Assembly (NCBI RefSeq): GCF_019669925.1
Contig: NZ_AP019779.1
Span: forward strand, 2,149,292 to 2,213,291
DNA length: 64,000 nucleotides
Direction: 5' to 3'
Source of the DNA: Methanobrevibacter arboriphilus
GTDB taxonomy: Archaea; Methanobacteriota; Methanobacteria; Methanobacteriales; Methanobacteriaceae
Translations under genes and position numbers: made by a program
Part shown: in pieces, positions 45,588 to 56,000 of the stretch
Numbering within the stretch: the first letter of the stretch is position 1
Layout of the letters: each line of letters begins with the position of its first letter
Notes under the pieces: model-generated
Seen by the model: the letters and a program-made list of their open reading frames with translations, nothing else
What the model was told of the DNA's origin: nothing
Database searches by the model: none

Positions 45588-47402
45588 TTAGGCATTTCCA
45601 GAAAAATTATTTCAAATAAGTATAATATAATAGCTTTAGCTTTACTCATAGTTTTTTTTATGGGTGTATGTGTGAGTGAAACTAGTGCAGCTGATTCTAC
45701 CACTAATTCAGCAGTTAAACCAAATAAAGTAAGTCAATCTCAGGTTTTATCTGCTAGTAAAAATCTCAAGACCTATATTGAAAAGAATAAAAAGCTACCA
45801 AATTATATTACTATTGGAAATTGCAAATATTCTATGGAAGAATATATGTCTATTTCTTCAGCTACAATTGTTTATAAAAATAAGAAATCAAAATCAAATA
45901 TTGTGGTTAAATATGGTGTTAAAAGCCCAAAAAGCCCAACTGGAAGTTCTATTTCTGGAAAACTCACGAAAAAGCAATATTCTACCTATGCATCAAATGT
46001 AAACAGATATATTAATAAATATAATATTGCACCTAACTATGCTAGTACTAAGTTAGGAAAAATCAAATTTCAAACATTTATCTATGGTAATAGTAAAATA
46101 TTAGCTTGGTCTAAAGATAATAAAGGTATTTTACCAAATACTTTAACTTTAAAAGTATCTAAAACTCATTCTATGAATAGGTATGTTCCTAAGTTCCCAA
46201 AAAATACTATAACTCCCGTGACTCCGAATAATAAAACTCCTACTCAAAAAAATTTATCTATAACTCAAATTTTAAAAGCATCTAAACAAGTTAAGAGTTA
46301 TGTTGAGATGAATAACTCTCTTCCATCTTCTGTTTTAATTGATGGGAAACAATATTCTATGTCTGAATTTTTATATTTATTATCTTATGCAATCGTAAAT
46401 ATTAATAAGGGAAATAAGGGAAATATTACTCCCATCTCAGTTAAAGCACCTAGCTATCCAAATGGAAATTTTACCTCTGGTAATTTTCAAAAAGGAGAGT
46501 TTGTAATATTAGCTAATAATGTTTTAAATTTTATAAATACAAATAAACAAGCTCCAAATTATGCTAATTCTAAGCTTGGAACTATAAAATTCCAATCTTT
46601 AGTATATGAATTTTCAGGAATATTAGATTTTGTTGATTCTAATGGTAGTCTACCTAATAATTTAACTATAAATATTTCCACGAATCCTTTAACAGGAGGA
46701 AGTAATTCATCTAACAACACAAATGGTACTTATGATCCTATTGGTGATGGATTTATTATTATTAATAGCTCTAATTATACTTGTGGTCCATTGTTGGTTA
46801 AATATAATGATAAATATTTAATTAGCACTGGAAAATGTAGTTGTGGAGTGATAGGGGACTATTATTATCATAATTCAACCTTTAAAAATTATTGTCCATT
46901 TTGTAAAAAAGATGGTTGTATGATTTATGAAGAAGGTCCTACGTGCCCTGAAGGAATGTGGGTTTGTACTATATGTGATGCAGATTTTTGTCTAGTATCT
47001 GGTAAAGAACATATTAATGGTTCTACTAAGTATTTAACAAAAACAGAATATAATGCAAGTCAATATACATCTAATACATATATTACAAGTACCGATCAAT
47101 TAAAAGATAACACTTCAGGAATTAAGGATAATGCTAAAGACAATATTATTAATGATACTATTATTAATGATAGTATTGTTGATGATAATTATTCTAATGA
47201 AACTAATGAAAATTTAACCGATAATAGTACTAATATATCTAATTCTTCTGAAGATAGTATTGATAATAATACTATTATTAATAATACTATTATTAATAAT
47301 ACTATTATTAATAATAATATCATTAATAATATTGATATTGAAAATTTAAGTAATATAGATAATATCAATCAATTAATTTCTAAAGAAGAAGATGTTTTTT
47401 GA
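45585..47402 (+). CDS. Pseudomurein-binding repeat protein with Cys-rich extracellular domain
   Basis: The protein has about 605 residues. A signal peptide (core IIALALLIVFFMGVCVSE) is followed by four pseudomurein-binding repeats in A-B-A-B order (about 45-370). A Cys-rich region follows with TGKCSCGVIGDYYYHN, YCPFCKKDGCMIYEE and CTICDADFC, which looks like a metal-binding or disulfide-rich module. The C-terminal tail is an Asn/Ile/Asp low-complexity region including three perfect 15-bp repeats encoding TIINN. It has no recognisable catalytic domain. The start is uncertain: ATT 45585 fits the Shine-Dalgarno best; ATG 45564 is the alternative. It lies upstream of a related wall protein on the same strand. 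Confidence 0.85.
   Translation: MLGISRKIISNKYNIIALALLIVFFMGVCVSETSAADSTTNSAVKPNKVSQSQVLSASKNLKTYIEKNKKLPNYITIGNCKYSMEEYMSISSATIVYKNKKSKSNIVVKYGVKSPKSPTGSSISGKLTKKQYSTYASNVNRYINKYNIAPNYASTKLGKIKFQTFIYGNSKILAWSKDNKGILPNTLTLKVSKTHSMNRYVPKFPKNTITPVTPNNKTPTQKNLSITQILKASKQVKSYVEMNNSLPSSVLIDGKQYSMSEFLYLLSYAIVNINKGNKGNITPISVKAPSYPNGNFTSGNFQKGEFVILANNVLNFINTNKQAPNYANSKLGTIKFQSLVYEFSGILDFVDSNGSLPNNLTINISTNPLTGGSNSSNNTNGTYDPIGDGFIIINSSNYTCGPLLVKYNDKYLISTGKCSCGVIGDYYYHNSTFKNYCPFCKKDGCMIYEEGPTCPEGMWVCTICDADFCLVSGKEHINGSTKYLTKTEYNASQYTSNTYITSTDQLKDNTSGIKDNAKDNIINDTIINDSIVDDNYSNETNENLTDNSTNISNSSEDSIDNNTIINNTIINNTIINNNIINNIDIENLSNIDNINQLISKEEDVF
47271..47315 (+). repeat. In-frame 15-bp repeat encoding TIINN, three copies
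   Basis: actattattaataat is repeated three times without change (47271-47315) and followed by a diverged copy, all inside the tail of the pseudomurein-binding protein gene. Confidence 0.92.
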
Positions 47403-47805
47403 TTTAATGAGTTTAATTTAATGTTTAATATAGAAAAAGTTTATTTTTTAATCTTACTCTTTTATTTACTATCTTTTTAATTTTTTATTATATTACTTTT
47501 TTTAATTGTTTAGTCATTTTTAGGAACATTTATAAACTATTGGCTCTAAATATAACTATATTATATAAAATATAATAAGTTTGATAAGATTCTAATATAA
47601 TTATTATAATATTATATTCTGCTAATATAATATAGTTATTCTATTAATTCTGTATTATATCCATTATTGTATTATATCTATTAATTTGCATTATACTATA
47701 ATTTCATATTAACTGGGTTAATATATTTTTATAATAATTTTTTAGATATTTTTCAGATATTATTCACATGTAAAAGAGATATGTTTTAAAATTTTATTTT
47801 GTTAA
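47403..47805. other. AT-rich intergenic region, no gene seen
   Basis: It separates the two pseudomurein-binding protein genes. T-rich runs just after 47430 could act as terminator; several TATA-like stretches (e.g. ttaatatatttttata at 47714-47730) could serve the next gene. Confidence 0.4.
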
Positions 47806-47819
47806 GGGGTGGAAAGATT
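47806..47819 (+). promoter_or_regulatory. Ribosome binding site followed by an ATT start codon (bifunctional wall protein)
   Basis: AAGGGGTGG (47804-47812) is followed by ATT at 47817, 7 nt after GGGG. The alternative TTG at 47799 lies before the ribosome binding site, so it is unlikely. The arrangement copies the gggggtgaaaatATG of the pseudomurein-binding protein gene at 6153. Confidence 0.7.
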
Positions 47820-50800
47820 AATCTTAGTAAAACAATAATAATTATCTCATTGTTATGTATATTTTTCATTAGTTTAAGTTCAAGTTTTGCAGAGGATTCA
47901 AGTACGAGTACCAATATTGAAGATAATGGTCAAGATACTGTTAGTGTATATTCTGATAATTCTAATTTTAATGATATTAGTAGTTATAGTGAGGATAGTA
48001 ATATAGCTAGTAATAATAGTAACAATGCTAATAATAATGATTCTAAATCAAATAATACTATTAATAATATTAGTGATAGTAATAGTAATAATATTAACAG
48101 TAATAATACTAGTAATAATGTCAATACTAATAGTGTTAACACAAAAACAAATACAACTATTAAAGCTGCTGGTGAGCTTACTAAATTAAGTCAAAGTCAA
48201 ATCTTACAGGCTTCTAAAACTATTAATAATTATATAAGTAGATATAATAAACTACCTAATTATATTACTATTTCTAATGTTAAGTTTTCGATGCCAGAGT
48301 ATATGTACTTACTTGGAATGACTATTTATTATAAGTATAATAAAAAAACAACTCAAGTAGCTATAAAATATAATATAAAAAATCCAAGTAGTCCTACTGG
48401 AGCTACGATTAAAGGTAGTTTAACAAAAGCTCAGTATTATGCTTATGCTAAAAATATAGTTAAATATATTAAACAGTATAATAAAGCTCCAAATTATGTT
48501 AATACAAAGCTTGGTAAGATGCAATATCAAACAGCAATATATCTGCTTAATACAATAGTTTATGGCACATCTTATGGAGGTATTTTAACACCAAAGATTA
48601 GTTTGAATATTCCTAAATCAATTACATTAAATAAAAATTTACCAAAGTATGAAAGAACTCAAACTAATAAAACATTAGTTGCTAGTGGCGGCTCTAAACA
48701 AACAACTATTTCTCAAAGTCTCATATGGTCTGCATCTACAAGTATTAAAAATTATGTTAATTCAAATGGAAAATTACCGAATTATGTTACAATTTCTGGA
48801 TATAAATACTCAATGCCAGAATTTTTATACTTACTATCAAAAGCTATAAACACAAGGTTGTCAGGATCAACTAGTGCTATAGCTGTTAAATATGATGTTA
48901 AAAATCCATCATCTCCTAGTGGAGCTACTATCAGTAAAACTTTTACAAAATCTCAATATAATGATATGGCGAAAAGATTTGTAAAATATATAAATACGTA
49001 TAATAAAGCTCCTAACTGTTTAAGTTCAAGTTATGGTGTTGGAAATATACAATATCAAACTGCTTTATATGGTTTAGCTTGTGTAGGAAGCTATATCGGT
49101 GTTAATAAAGCGATTCCAACTACTTTAACTATAAAAGTAGCTAGTTCTCATTCAATGAATAAGTATTTACCTGTTTATACTAGTTCAAGTAATTCTAATA
49201 ATAATACTAATAATACTAATTCTAATGGTACTAATAGTACTAATGGATTATCTACTAAAATTTTAGGATCTAATAATAAAGGAACTGTTGAATTAATCGG
49301 TGCATTTGGTAATACTTCTTCAAAGATAAAAATAGCTTATGTTATTGGTTTACATCCTCTTGAGTCTGCTGTACATAATGCATTGTATAATGCAATAATT
49401 TCAAAAAGTAATTTGAAGTATTGTTATTATATTTATAGAATAAATGTTACAAAAGACCCAAGTGATTATAGTGAAGGTAGAATGAATGGGCAATTACTTG
49501 CAGAGGAATTTGTACTTCCTCATATTATAAGCAATAATTATAATTTAGTGATTGATGTTCATTCTAATCAAGGAACAACTGGTGGTTCATATGAGGAAAC
49601 TAACTTTATTTTTGCTCCTTTAAATCACACTGCTTCAAAAATAATAGCTGATTCAATAATAAGTAAAATACCAGAACTTACCTATTATTATCCTCCTTCA
49701 CAGACCAGTCCTCCATTTTTAACCAATCCTCTTGTACAAGCTGGAATACCTACTATATTATATGAAACTTATATGTATGAAAGTGCATCTGTTACTTCTA
49801 ATTTAGTGAATAAATTAATATCTACTGTTGATTCTTATAACTTTGGAAATTCTACTAATTCTTCTGGAACTATAAGTTTAAATAGTATAATTGATGCTGC
49901 ATCAAGAGTTAAAGCTTATGTTGATATTAATGGAGTATTACCAAATTATGTAACAATTGGTACTACTCAATATTCAATGTCAAGCTTTTTATATCTTTTA
50001 TCTAAAGCTATTGTAAATATAAATAAAGGATTAACAAGTGGAATAAGCCCTATTACTGTTGCTTCTCCTTCAAATCCAAGTGGAGCTAAGGTTGCAGGAA
50101 CAATTAATAAAGCAAATTACACAGACATTGCATTAAGAGTATCAAATTATATAGCAGCTAATGGACAAGCTCCAAACTATGCAAGTTCAACACTTGGAAA
50201 CATACAGTTCCAATCTTTAGTATATGAGCTTTCTAAAGTATTGAATTATCTAAATGTTAATGGAGTAATGCCAAACACTCTTACCATAAATACTTCTAAT
50301 CCTAGTACCCTTAATGGTGGATCTAGTTCTAGTGGTAATGATTCTTCTAGTGGTGGTAATTCTAGTACAAATAGTAGTTTAGCTATTTACTTAAAAGCTA
50401 CAACAAATTGTCAAGTAAATAATGCGAATATAAAGTCATTAGCTAGCCAATTAACAGCTGGATTGACAACAGATTTAGCTAAAGCAACAGCAATATTCAA
50501 CTATGTGAGAGACAAAATTTCTTACTCATTCTACTATAATACACTAAAAGGAGCTGTAGGAACCTTAAATGCAAAATCTGGAAACTGTGTAGATCAAACT
50601 CACTTATTGATAGCTCTTTTAAGAGCAAGTGGAATAGCTTCTAGATATGTTAATGGTGAAGTTATTTTTACTCAAAGTGGAAAATTAGGTCATGTATGGG
50701 CAGAAGTTTATATTGATGGAAAGTGGGTTATTGCAGATACAACCAGTTCAAGCAATAGCTTAGGTAAAGTTAACAATTGGAACACAAATAATCCTACTAT

Positions 50801-50831
50801 ATATGGTAGATATGCTGAAATAACTTTCTAA
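47817..50831 (+). CDS. Pseudomurein-binding protein with M14-like and transglutaminase-like (C71-type) domains
   Basis: The secreted protein has about 1,004 residues (signal peptide ending SFAED), then an Asn/Ser-rich linker and six pseudomurein-binding repeats in A-B pairs: four before and two after a central domain. The central domain has HPLE (H513, E516) and VIDVHSNQG (H582), the HxxE...H zinc motif of M14 carboxypeptidase / AstE-like hydrolases. The C-terminal domain (about 860-1004) is transglutaminase-like with C924 (GNCVDQTHLL), H959 (GHVWAEV) and D974 (IADTT), as in PeiW/PeiP pseudomurein endoisopeptidases. It probably cuts wall peptides twice. An ATT start is likely. Confidence 0.88.
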   Translation: MNLSKTIIIISLLCIFFISLSSSFAEDSSTSTNIEDNGQDTVSVYSDNSNFNDISSYSEDSNIASNNSNNANNNDSKSNNTINNISDSNSNNINSNNTSNNVNTNSVNTKTNTTIKAAGELTKLSQSQILQASKTINNYISRYNKLPNYITISNVKFSMPEYMYLLGMTIYYKYNKKTTQVAIKYNIKNPSSPTGATIKGSLTKAQYYAYAKNIVKYIKQYNKAPNYVNTKLGKMQYQTAIYLLNTIVYGTSYGGILTPKISLNIPKSITLNKNLPKYERTQTNKTLVASGGSKQTTISQSLIWSASTSIKNYVNSNGKLPNYVTISGYKYSMPEFLYLLSKAINTRLSGSTSAIAVKYDVKNPSSPSGATISKTFTKSQYNDMAKRFVKYINTYNKAPNCLSSSYGVGNIQYQTALYGLACVGSYIGVNKAIPTTLTIKVASSHSMNKYLPVYTSSSNSNNNTNNTNSNGTNSTNGLSTKILGSNNKGTVELIGAFGNTSSKIKIAYVIGLHPLESAVHNALYNAIISKSNLKYCYYIYRINVTKDPSDYSEGRMNGQLLAEEFVLPHIISNNYNLVIDVHSNQGTTGGSYEETNFIFAPLNHTASKIIADSIISKIPELTYYYPPSQTSPPFLTNPLVQAGIPTILYETYMYESASVTSNLVNKLISTVDSYNFGNSTNSSGTISLNSIIDAASRVKAYVDINGVLPNYVTIGTTQYSMSSFLYLLSKAIVNINKGLTSGISPITVASPSNPSGAKVAGTINKANYTDIALRVSNYIAANGQAPNYASSTLGNIQFQSLVYELSKVLNYLNVNGVMPNTLTINTSNPSTLNGGSSSSGNDSSSGGNSSTNSSLAIYLKATTNCQVNNANIKSLASQLTAGLTTDLAKATAIFNYVRDKISYSFYYNTLKGAVGTLNAKSGNCVDQTHLLIALLRASGIASRYVNGEVIFTQSGKLGHVWAEVYIDGKWVIADTTSSSNSLGKVNNWNTNNPTIYGRYAEITF

Positions 50832-51607
50832 TATTGAATTTAAAGTTTTTATTGATTATTAAAAGTTAATCATCATATTTTTATATTAAATTTTCTATTT
50901 TATTTTTTCTTATCTTTTTATCTTATTTTCATTTTATCTTACTTTTGTGTTGTTTTTATCTTATTTTTTATCTTATTTTTACTTTTTCTTATTTTATTTC
51001 TTTATTTTATCTTATTTTCATTTTATCCTTCTTATTTTTACTTTATTTTTTTAACTCGCCTTATTTTTCTATTTTATTTTATATTATTTCATTTTTCTTT
51101 CTTTTTTACTTTTTTTTTTTTTTTTAATTTGTCATATTTCTTATCTTATTTCTTTTTTATTATATTTTTAATAGCTTTTTAATTTTAATAGCTTTTTACT
51201 TAATTATTTTGATTTATATCTATTTTCATTAACTTAGGGAATAGATTTATAAATTTCATTAATATTTAAATTTTATTAATAATTGTACTTGTCGATATGA
51301 ACTATTTTATATGTATTTTGGATTATGTTTGTATAAATGGTGGATACATTTTATTTGTTTTTAAATTTATCGATATGCATTATACATTTAGATTATCTAT
51401 TCAAATTTTATGGTTTATAATGCTCATATTATTCATTTTAATGCTTTTAAATTAATTTTAGTATTTAAATATTTCTTTATTTAATCTTTTTAATTTTATT
51501 ATTTTTATTATTTTCAAGTAATAAGATTTAAATATTTAATCTGATAAATATTATATTTTATATAAATCGATATGTATATTTATTCATATAGCTTTAATAT
51601 TTTAAAA
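50832..51607. other. Pyrimidine-rich intergenic region before the insertion sequence
   Basis: No gene was seen. Bases 50880-51130 are almost pure T/C on the plus strand (tcttattttatctt repeats, ending in a run of 16 T at 51110-51125). The rest is AT-rich up to the IS target site. A 60-codon frame in the T tract is low-complexity and not a gene. Confidence 0.5.
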
Positions 51608-52793
51608 TTTATTGGCTTTGTAGAAATCCTAATTTTTCTTAAAATTTTAAATTTCTTTTTTTCAATATTATTCTTTAATTTTAAAATAAACTATTTTTCA
51701 TTCTTTAAATATTTATAAAAAGTATTTAATTTTGTTAATTCGAATTTTGTTAATTAAAAAGATATAAATATTAAAAAGGAGAATATATATTAATATGAAA
51801 CGCAAAAATACATATTCTCCATTTAATAATTTAATTTCAAGACAGTTAAATCTTTCGGATTTTAACTTTGAAAAACCTGTTCAAAACTGTATTAAAAGAT
51901 TTAAAAATCAATTTAAAATTGATTTAAATGAAAATAAACTTATAAATTTTATTTTTTACACTTATAATCACGCTGAAGAATGTATAAATAAGTATTCACA
52001 CTATTTTTCTAATCATTTATACACACAACCTACTTTATTCACTATTTTAGCAATGAAAATTTATTTAAAATTAACTTATCGTGAAATAAGCTTTCTAATA
52101 GACTTATCTGATAATTTAAAGAAATTTTTCCATATAAAAAGGGCACCACACTACACAACTCTTCAAAAATTCTTTAAAAGGTTACCTGCAAGAATTTTAA
52201 ATAAAATAAATCAATTAATCCTGATTGAAAATGATATAAAACCAGAAATGATTGTTTTAGATGGAAGTGGGTTCACAAATGATAATGCAGATAAATATTA
52301 TGCTCAAATACGCAAAAAAGAGCGAAAAAGCTACATTAAGAATCATATTGCAATTGATGTTAAATCTCGTTTAATATTAAACTATCAAACACAAAAAGGT
52401 CCAAAATACGATACACAATTTGCAATAGCTTCAATTAGAAAAATAAAAAAATATAAACCTCATTACATATTAGCAGACAGAGCGTACGACACAGAACCAA
52501 TTAGAAAATGTATAAACGAAGAAATTGAAGCTTTTGACCAAATACCATTGAAAAAAAGAGCTAAAAAGGGAAAATATAGATTAAATAGCCCTACAATTTT
52601 TCGAAATAAAATTTATAGAAAAAGAAACAACGTTGAAAGTGTATTCAGCGTAATAAAAAGATTATTTGATGGAACAAATCAAAGTAAAAGTACAAAACTA
52701 TCAATCAAAGAAACCAAACTTAAAAACACAATTTACAATATACACAGATCAATACAAATCAACTAAAAAAAGGATTTCTACAAAGCCAATTTA
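51608..52793 (+). mobile_element. Complete IS5-like insertion sequence with 19-bp terminal inverted repeats
   Basis: Perfect terminal inverted repeats begin TTGGCTTTGTAGAAATCCT at 51612 and end with its reverse complement at 52789 (20 bp if the outer A/T pair is counted). The element is 1,178 bp and is flanked by the 4-bp direct repeat TTTA (51608-51611 and 52790-52793), a target-site duplication. It contains one intact transposase gene. The ends are undamaged, so insertion looks recent. Confidence 0.93.
51795..52766 (+). CDS. IS5-family DDE transposase
   Basis: The 323-residue transposase has an N-terminal helical region (about 1-130) typical of IS5-type proteins and then the DDE catalytic core: D in MIVLDGSGF (about 154), D in HYILADRAYDTEP (about 226) and E in RNNVESVFSVIKRLF (about 281). 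AAGGAG (51776-51781) lies upstream of ATG 51795. The frame is intact and nearly fills the 1,178-bp element between the inverted repeats, so it should be active. The IS5 assignment rests on motif spacing; the sub-group was not decided. Confidence 0.9.
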   Translation: MKRKNTYSPFNNLISRQLNLSDFNFEKPVQNCIKRFKNQFKIDLNENKLINFIFYTYNHAEECINKYSHYFSNHLYTQPTLFTILAMKIYLKLTYREISFLIDLSDNLKKFFHIKRAPHYTTLQKFFKRLPARILNKINQLILIENDIKPEMIVLDGSGFTNDNADKYYAQIRKKERKSYIKNHIAIDVKSRLILNYQTQKGPKYDTQFAIASIRKIKKYKPHYILADRAYDTEPIRKCINEEIEAFDQIPLKKRAKKGKYRLNSPTIFRNKIYRKRNNVESVFSVIKRLFDGTNQSKSTKLSIKETKLKNTIYNIHRSIQIN

Positions 52794-53048
52794 TTAGGAA
52801 AATAAGAGGCTTTATGAATACTATTACATATCATATTGTAAATTTATTCATTTCTAATGGATGTTCTAATTGAATATTCTAATTGAATAAATTTATTATC
52901 TCCTTTGGGGGAGGGAGTGAATATGTGATGGGGAATAAGAATATTAGAGTATATTAAAATTAAGGGGAAAAATAAAATCTTTAAAATTTATTAAAAAGAT
53001 TTTTAAATATCGTAAAAATGAGATTTAATTAAGGGGAAATATATAAAA

Positions 53049-56000
53049 ATGAATAATATAAAAAATATAACAATTATTTTAGTATTTTTATTTATAGCTA
53101 TTTCTATGCCTTCAGCCTTTGCAGAAGATCCTACTACTTATGATCATTATGTTTCTGCTGATGCTCAAAGTGGGGGAAATGGATCAATAGACAATCCATT
53201 TAACAATATCCAAGAAGCAATAGACAAAGGAGGTTCTATTTTTGTAAAAAATGGAACTTATAGTGTTTATGATGATTCTGGTTATGAAATAACTAAATCG
53301 GTTAGGATTGTTGGAGAAGATAGAGATAGTGTAATAATAGATGCTGGAAATAATGGAAGAATTTTTTTAATAGACTCTGACATTGAAGTTACTTTTATAA
53401 ATGTAACTTTTATAAATGGAAATAATGAGAATGATTATATCTATGATGGTGGAGGAGCTATTTATATAGGTGATGGAACTACTACTATTGATAATTGTTA
53501 TTTTGCTAATAACAATGTTAAAGATGGATATTCTACTTATGGTGGTGCCATCTATCAAGGGGGAGGAAATTTAAATATTAGTAATAGCTATTTTAAAAAT
53601 AATAATGCAGAATATGGTTCTGCTGTTGCTATTAATGGATTTAGTTATTCAACTTTAAATATTACTAATTGTATATTTGAATCTAATACTGCTTCTGAAG
53701 ATGGAGGGGCAGTTTATTCTGGAAGTGGTAAAACCAATATTGAGGGTTCTACTTTCAAATTCAATAAAGCAAAAAATGGTGGAGCAATCTACTCTTATGG
53801 TTCAACTGCAGTTGTAAATATTAAAAATTCGAACTTTGATTCAAATAATGCTACTTCTACTGGAGGAGCTCTTGTAGTTCGAAATAGTAATGTAATTTTA
53901 AATAATAATACAATGGTTAATTGTAGTGCACCTACTGGTAATTATATCTATTATAATGCTGGTAACTTAGGATTTACTAATCTATCTTTTTTAAATAATA
54001 TGACTGTTAATGTTACAAAAGGTGATAGTTTTGTATTAAATGCTACTGTTACTGATGATATGGGAAATCCAATTACTGGTGGAACTGTAAACTTTATAAT
54101 TGGGGGAAATACTTATTCTACTTCTTTAAATGAAGGAATAACTACTTACAATTATACATTTAATCAAACTGGTAATTATATAATTACAGGTTCATATTCT
54201 GGCTCAAACACAGTTGATTATGGGTCCAATATTTTTAATGGAACTGTTGTTGTTAATACTATAACTCCTTCTACTGTTATTTATGTTTCTAGTAGTAGGG
54301 GAAGTGATAGTACAGGTAATGGTTCTGAAGATAATCCTTATGCTACAATAACAAAAGCATTAACTCAAAATGCAGCACTTGGAGGCAATTATACAATAAT
54401 TGTTGAAGAAGGACATTATTATGTTGAAGATTATACTGTAACTGCTAATTTTACTATTATTGGTGTTGGTAATGTAATTATTGATGGTAATAATAAAAGA
54501 CAGTTCTATTTTTCTGCATCTTCAGTTAAATATGCTAAATTTGAAGGTTTAACTTTTGTTAATGGTAATGGTAATGCTGGTTCAATTAATACTGGTTCTG
54601 TAAGTGGTGGAAATGGAAATGCTGGTCGTTATTTAATAATTAATAATTGTAGTTTTATTAATAATAAAGGTTCATATGGTGCTGTAATTTATACAACTAT
54701 GATAACTACAATTAATGGAACTTCTTTTATAAATAATACTGCTACTGGTTCTCAAGCTTATAGTGGAGTTATTAATGTTCAGGACAATAATTTAACCATA
54801 AATTATTGTAATTTCATTAACAATACTGCTACAAATAGTGCTGGTTTAAATGGAATTTATACAAAAAGTGGAATTAAAGCTATGGCTGATTATAATTTCT
54901 GGGGAAATAATAGTAAACCAGGAAATTTAACTGTATCCAGTGGAGTAAATATTACAAAATGGGTTATTTTATTAATCAATTCAAATTCCACAGGACAAAC
55001 CGATCCTGGAGATAAAATTAATTTCACCATTGACTTTACTAAGTATACTGATGGAGTAAACAATTATACACTTTCAGAAATAATGCCATATATTACAATT
55101 AAAGCTAATGCTACTTTAGGTTCATTTGACCAAGATTCAATTACAATTAATACTAATGGATCTATGATTTATACAGCTTCAACTGTCGGATATGAATCAG
55201 TAAACTTTAATATTCCAAGTAATTTTAAAAAGTTTAATTTCACTGTAGGTTCTCAGTATTCTGGTATTGTTTATGTATCTAAAACAGGTACTGACTCAAA
55301 TATTGGTTCAAAAGATTCACCTGTTGCTTCTATTTCAAAAGCTATTGAAATTGCTACAGCTCAAGGGGGTTCTAATAAGATTATCATTTTAAATGGAACT
55401 TATAATGAGGGTAATTTAGTTATTAATGGTGATTTAGAGATTATAGCTAATGGAACTGTTATAATTAATGGAAATGATATTACTGGAAACGGATATGAAC
55501 AGATATTTGATATTGTTTCTGGAAATGTTTCATTTTATGGACTAACACTAAATGCTAACTCAACTAATGGTGCAATTGTTGTCAGAAGTGGAAAATTATC
55601 TATTACATATTCAACTATCAATAACAAGAAAAGTGGTGCAAATTTAGCTATTAATAATAGTGGTAATTTAAATATAAGTTACTCTATCCTCAATAATACT
55701 ATTATAAAAAACAATGGTGGAAATGTAACTGCTAATTATAATTGGTGGGGAACCAATACTAAGCCAACTTGTGTAGATGTTGATTATTGGGTGATAATGA
55801 CTATTAATACTACTAAAGTTTATACTGGTGAAATTTCTTATATTACGGTTAAACTAAACACTGTCACTGATGGTACAACATATACTAATTTATCAAATCC
55901 TTTGCCTGATAATTTTGTTGTTTTAAATGTTACTTCTGGTTCTGGATCATTTAATGGGACAAATGTCTTATTAATAAATGGTACTTCTTATATATCATTT

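Noticed and set aside
50945-51127. 60-codon Phe/Leu-rich ORF
   Set aside because: Product of the T-rich tract; no start signal.
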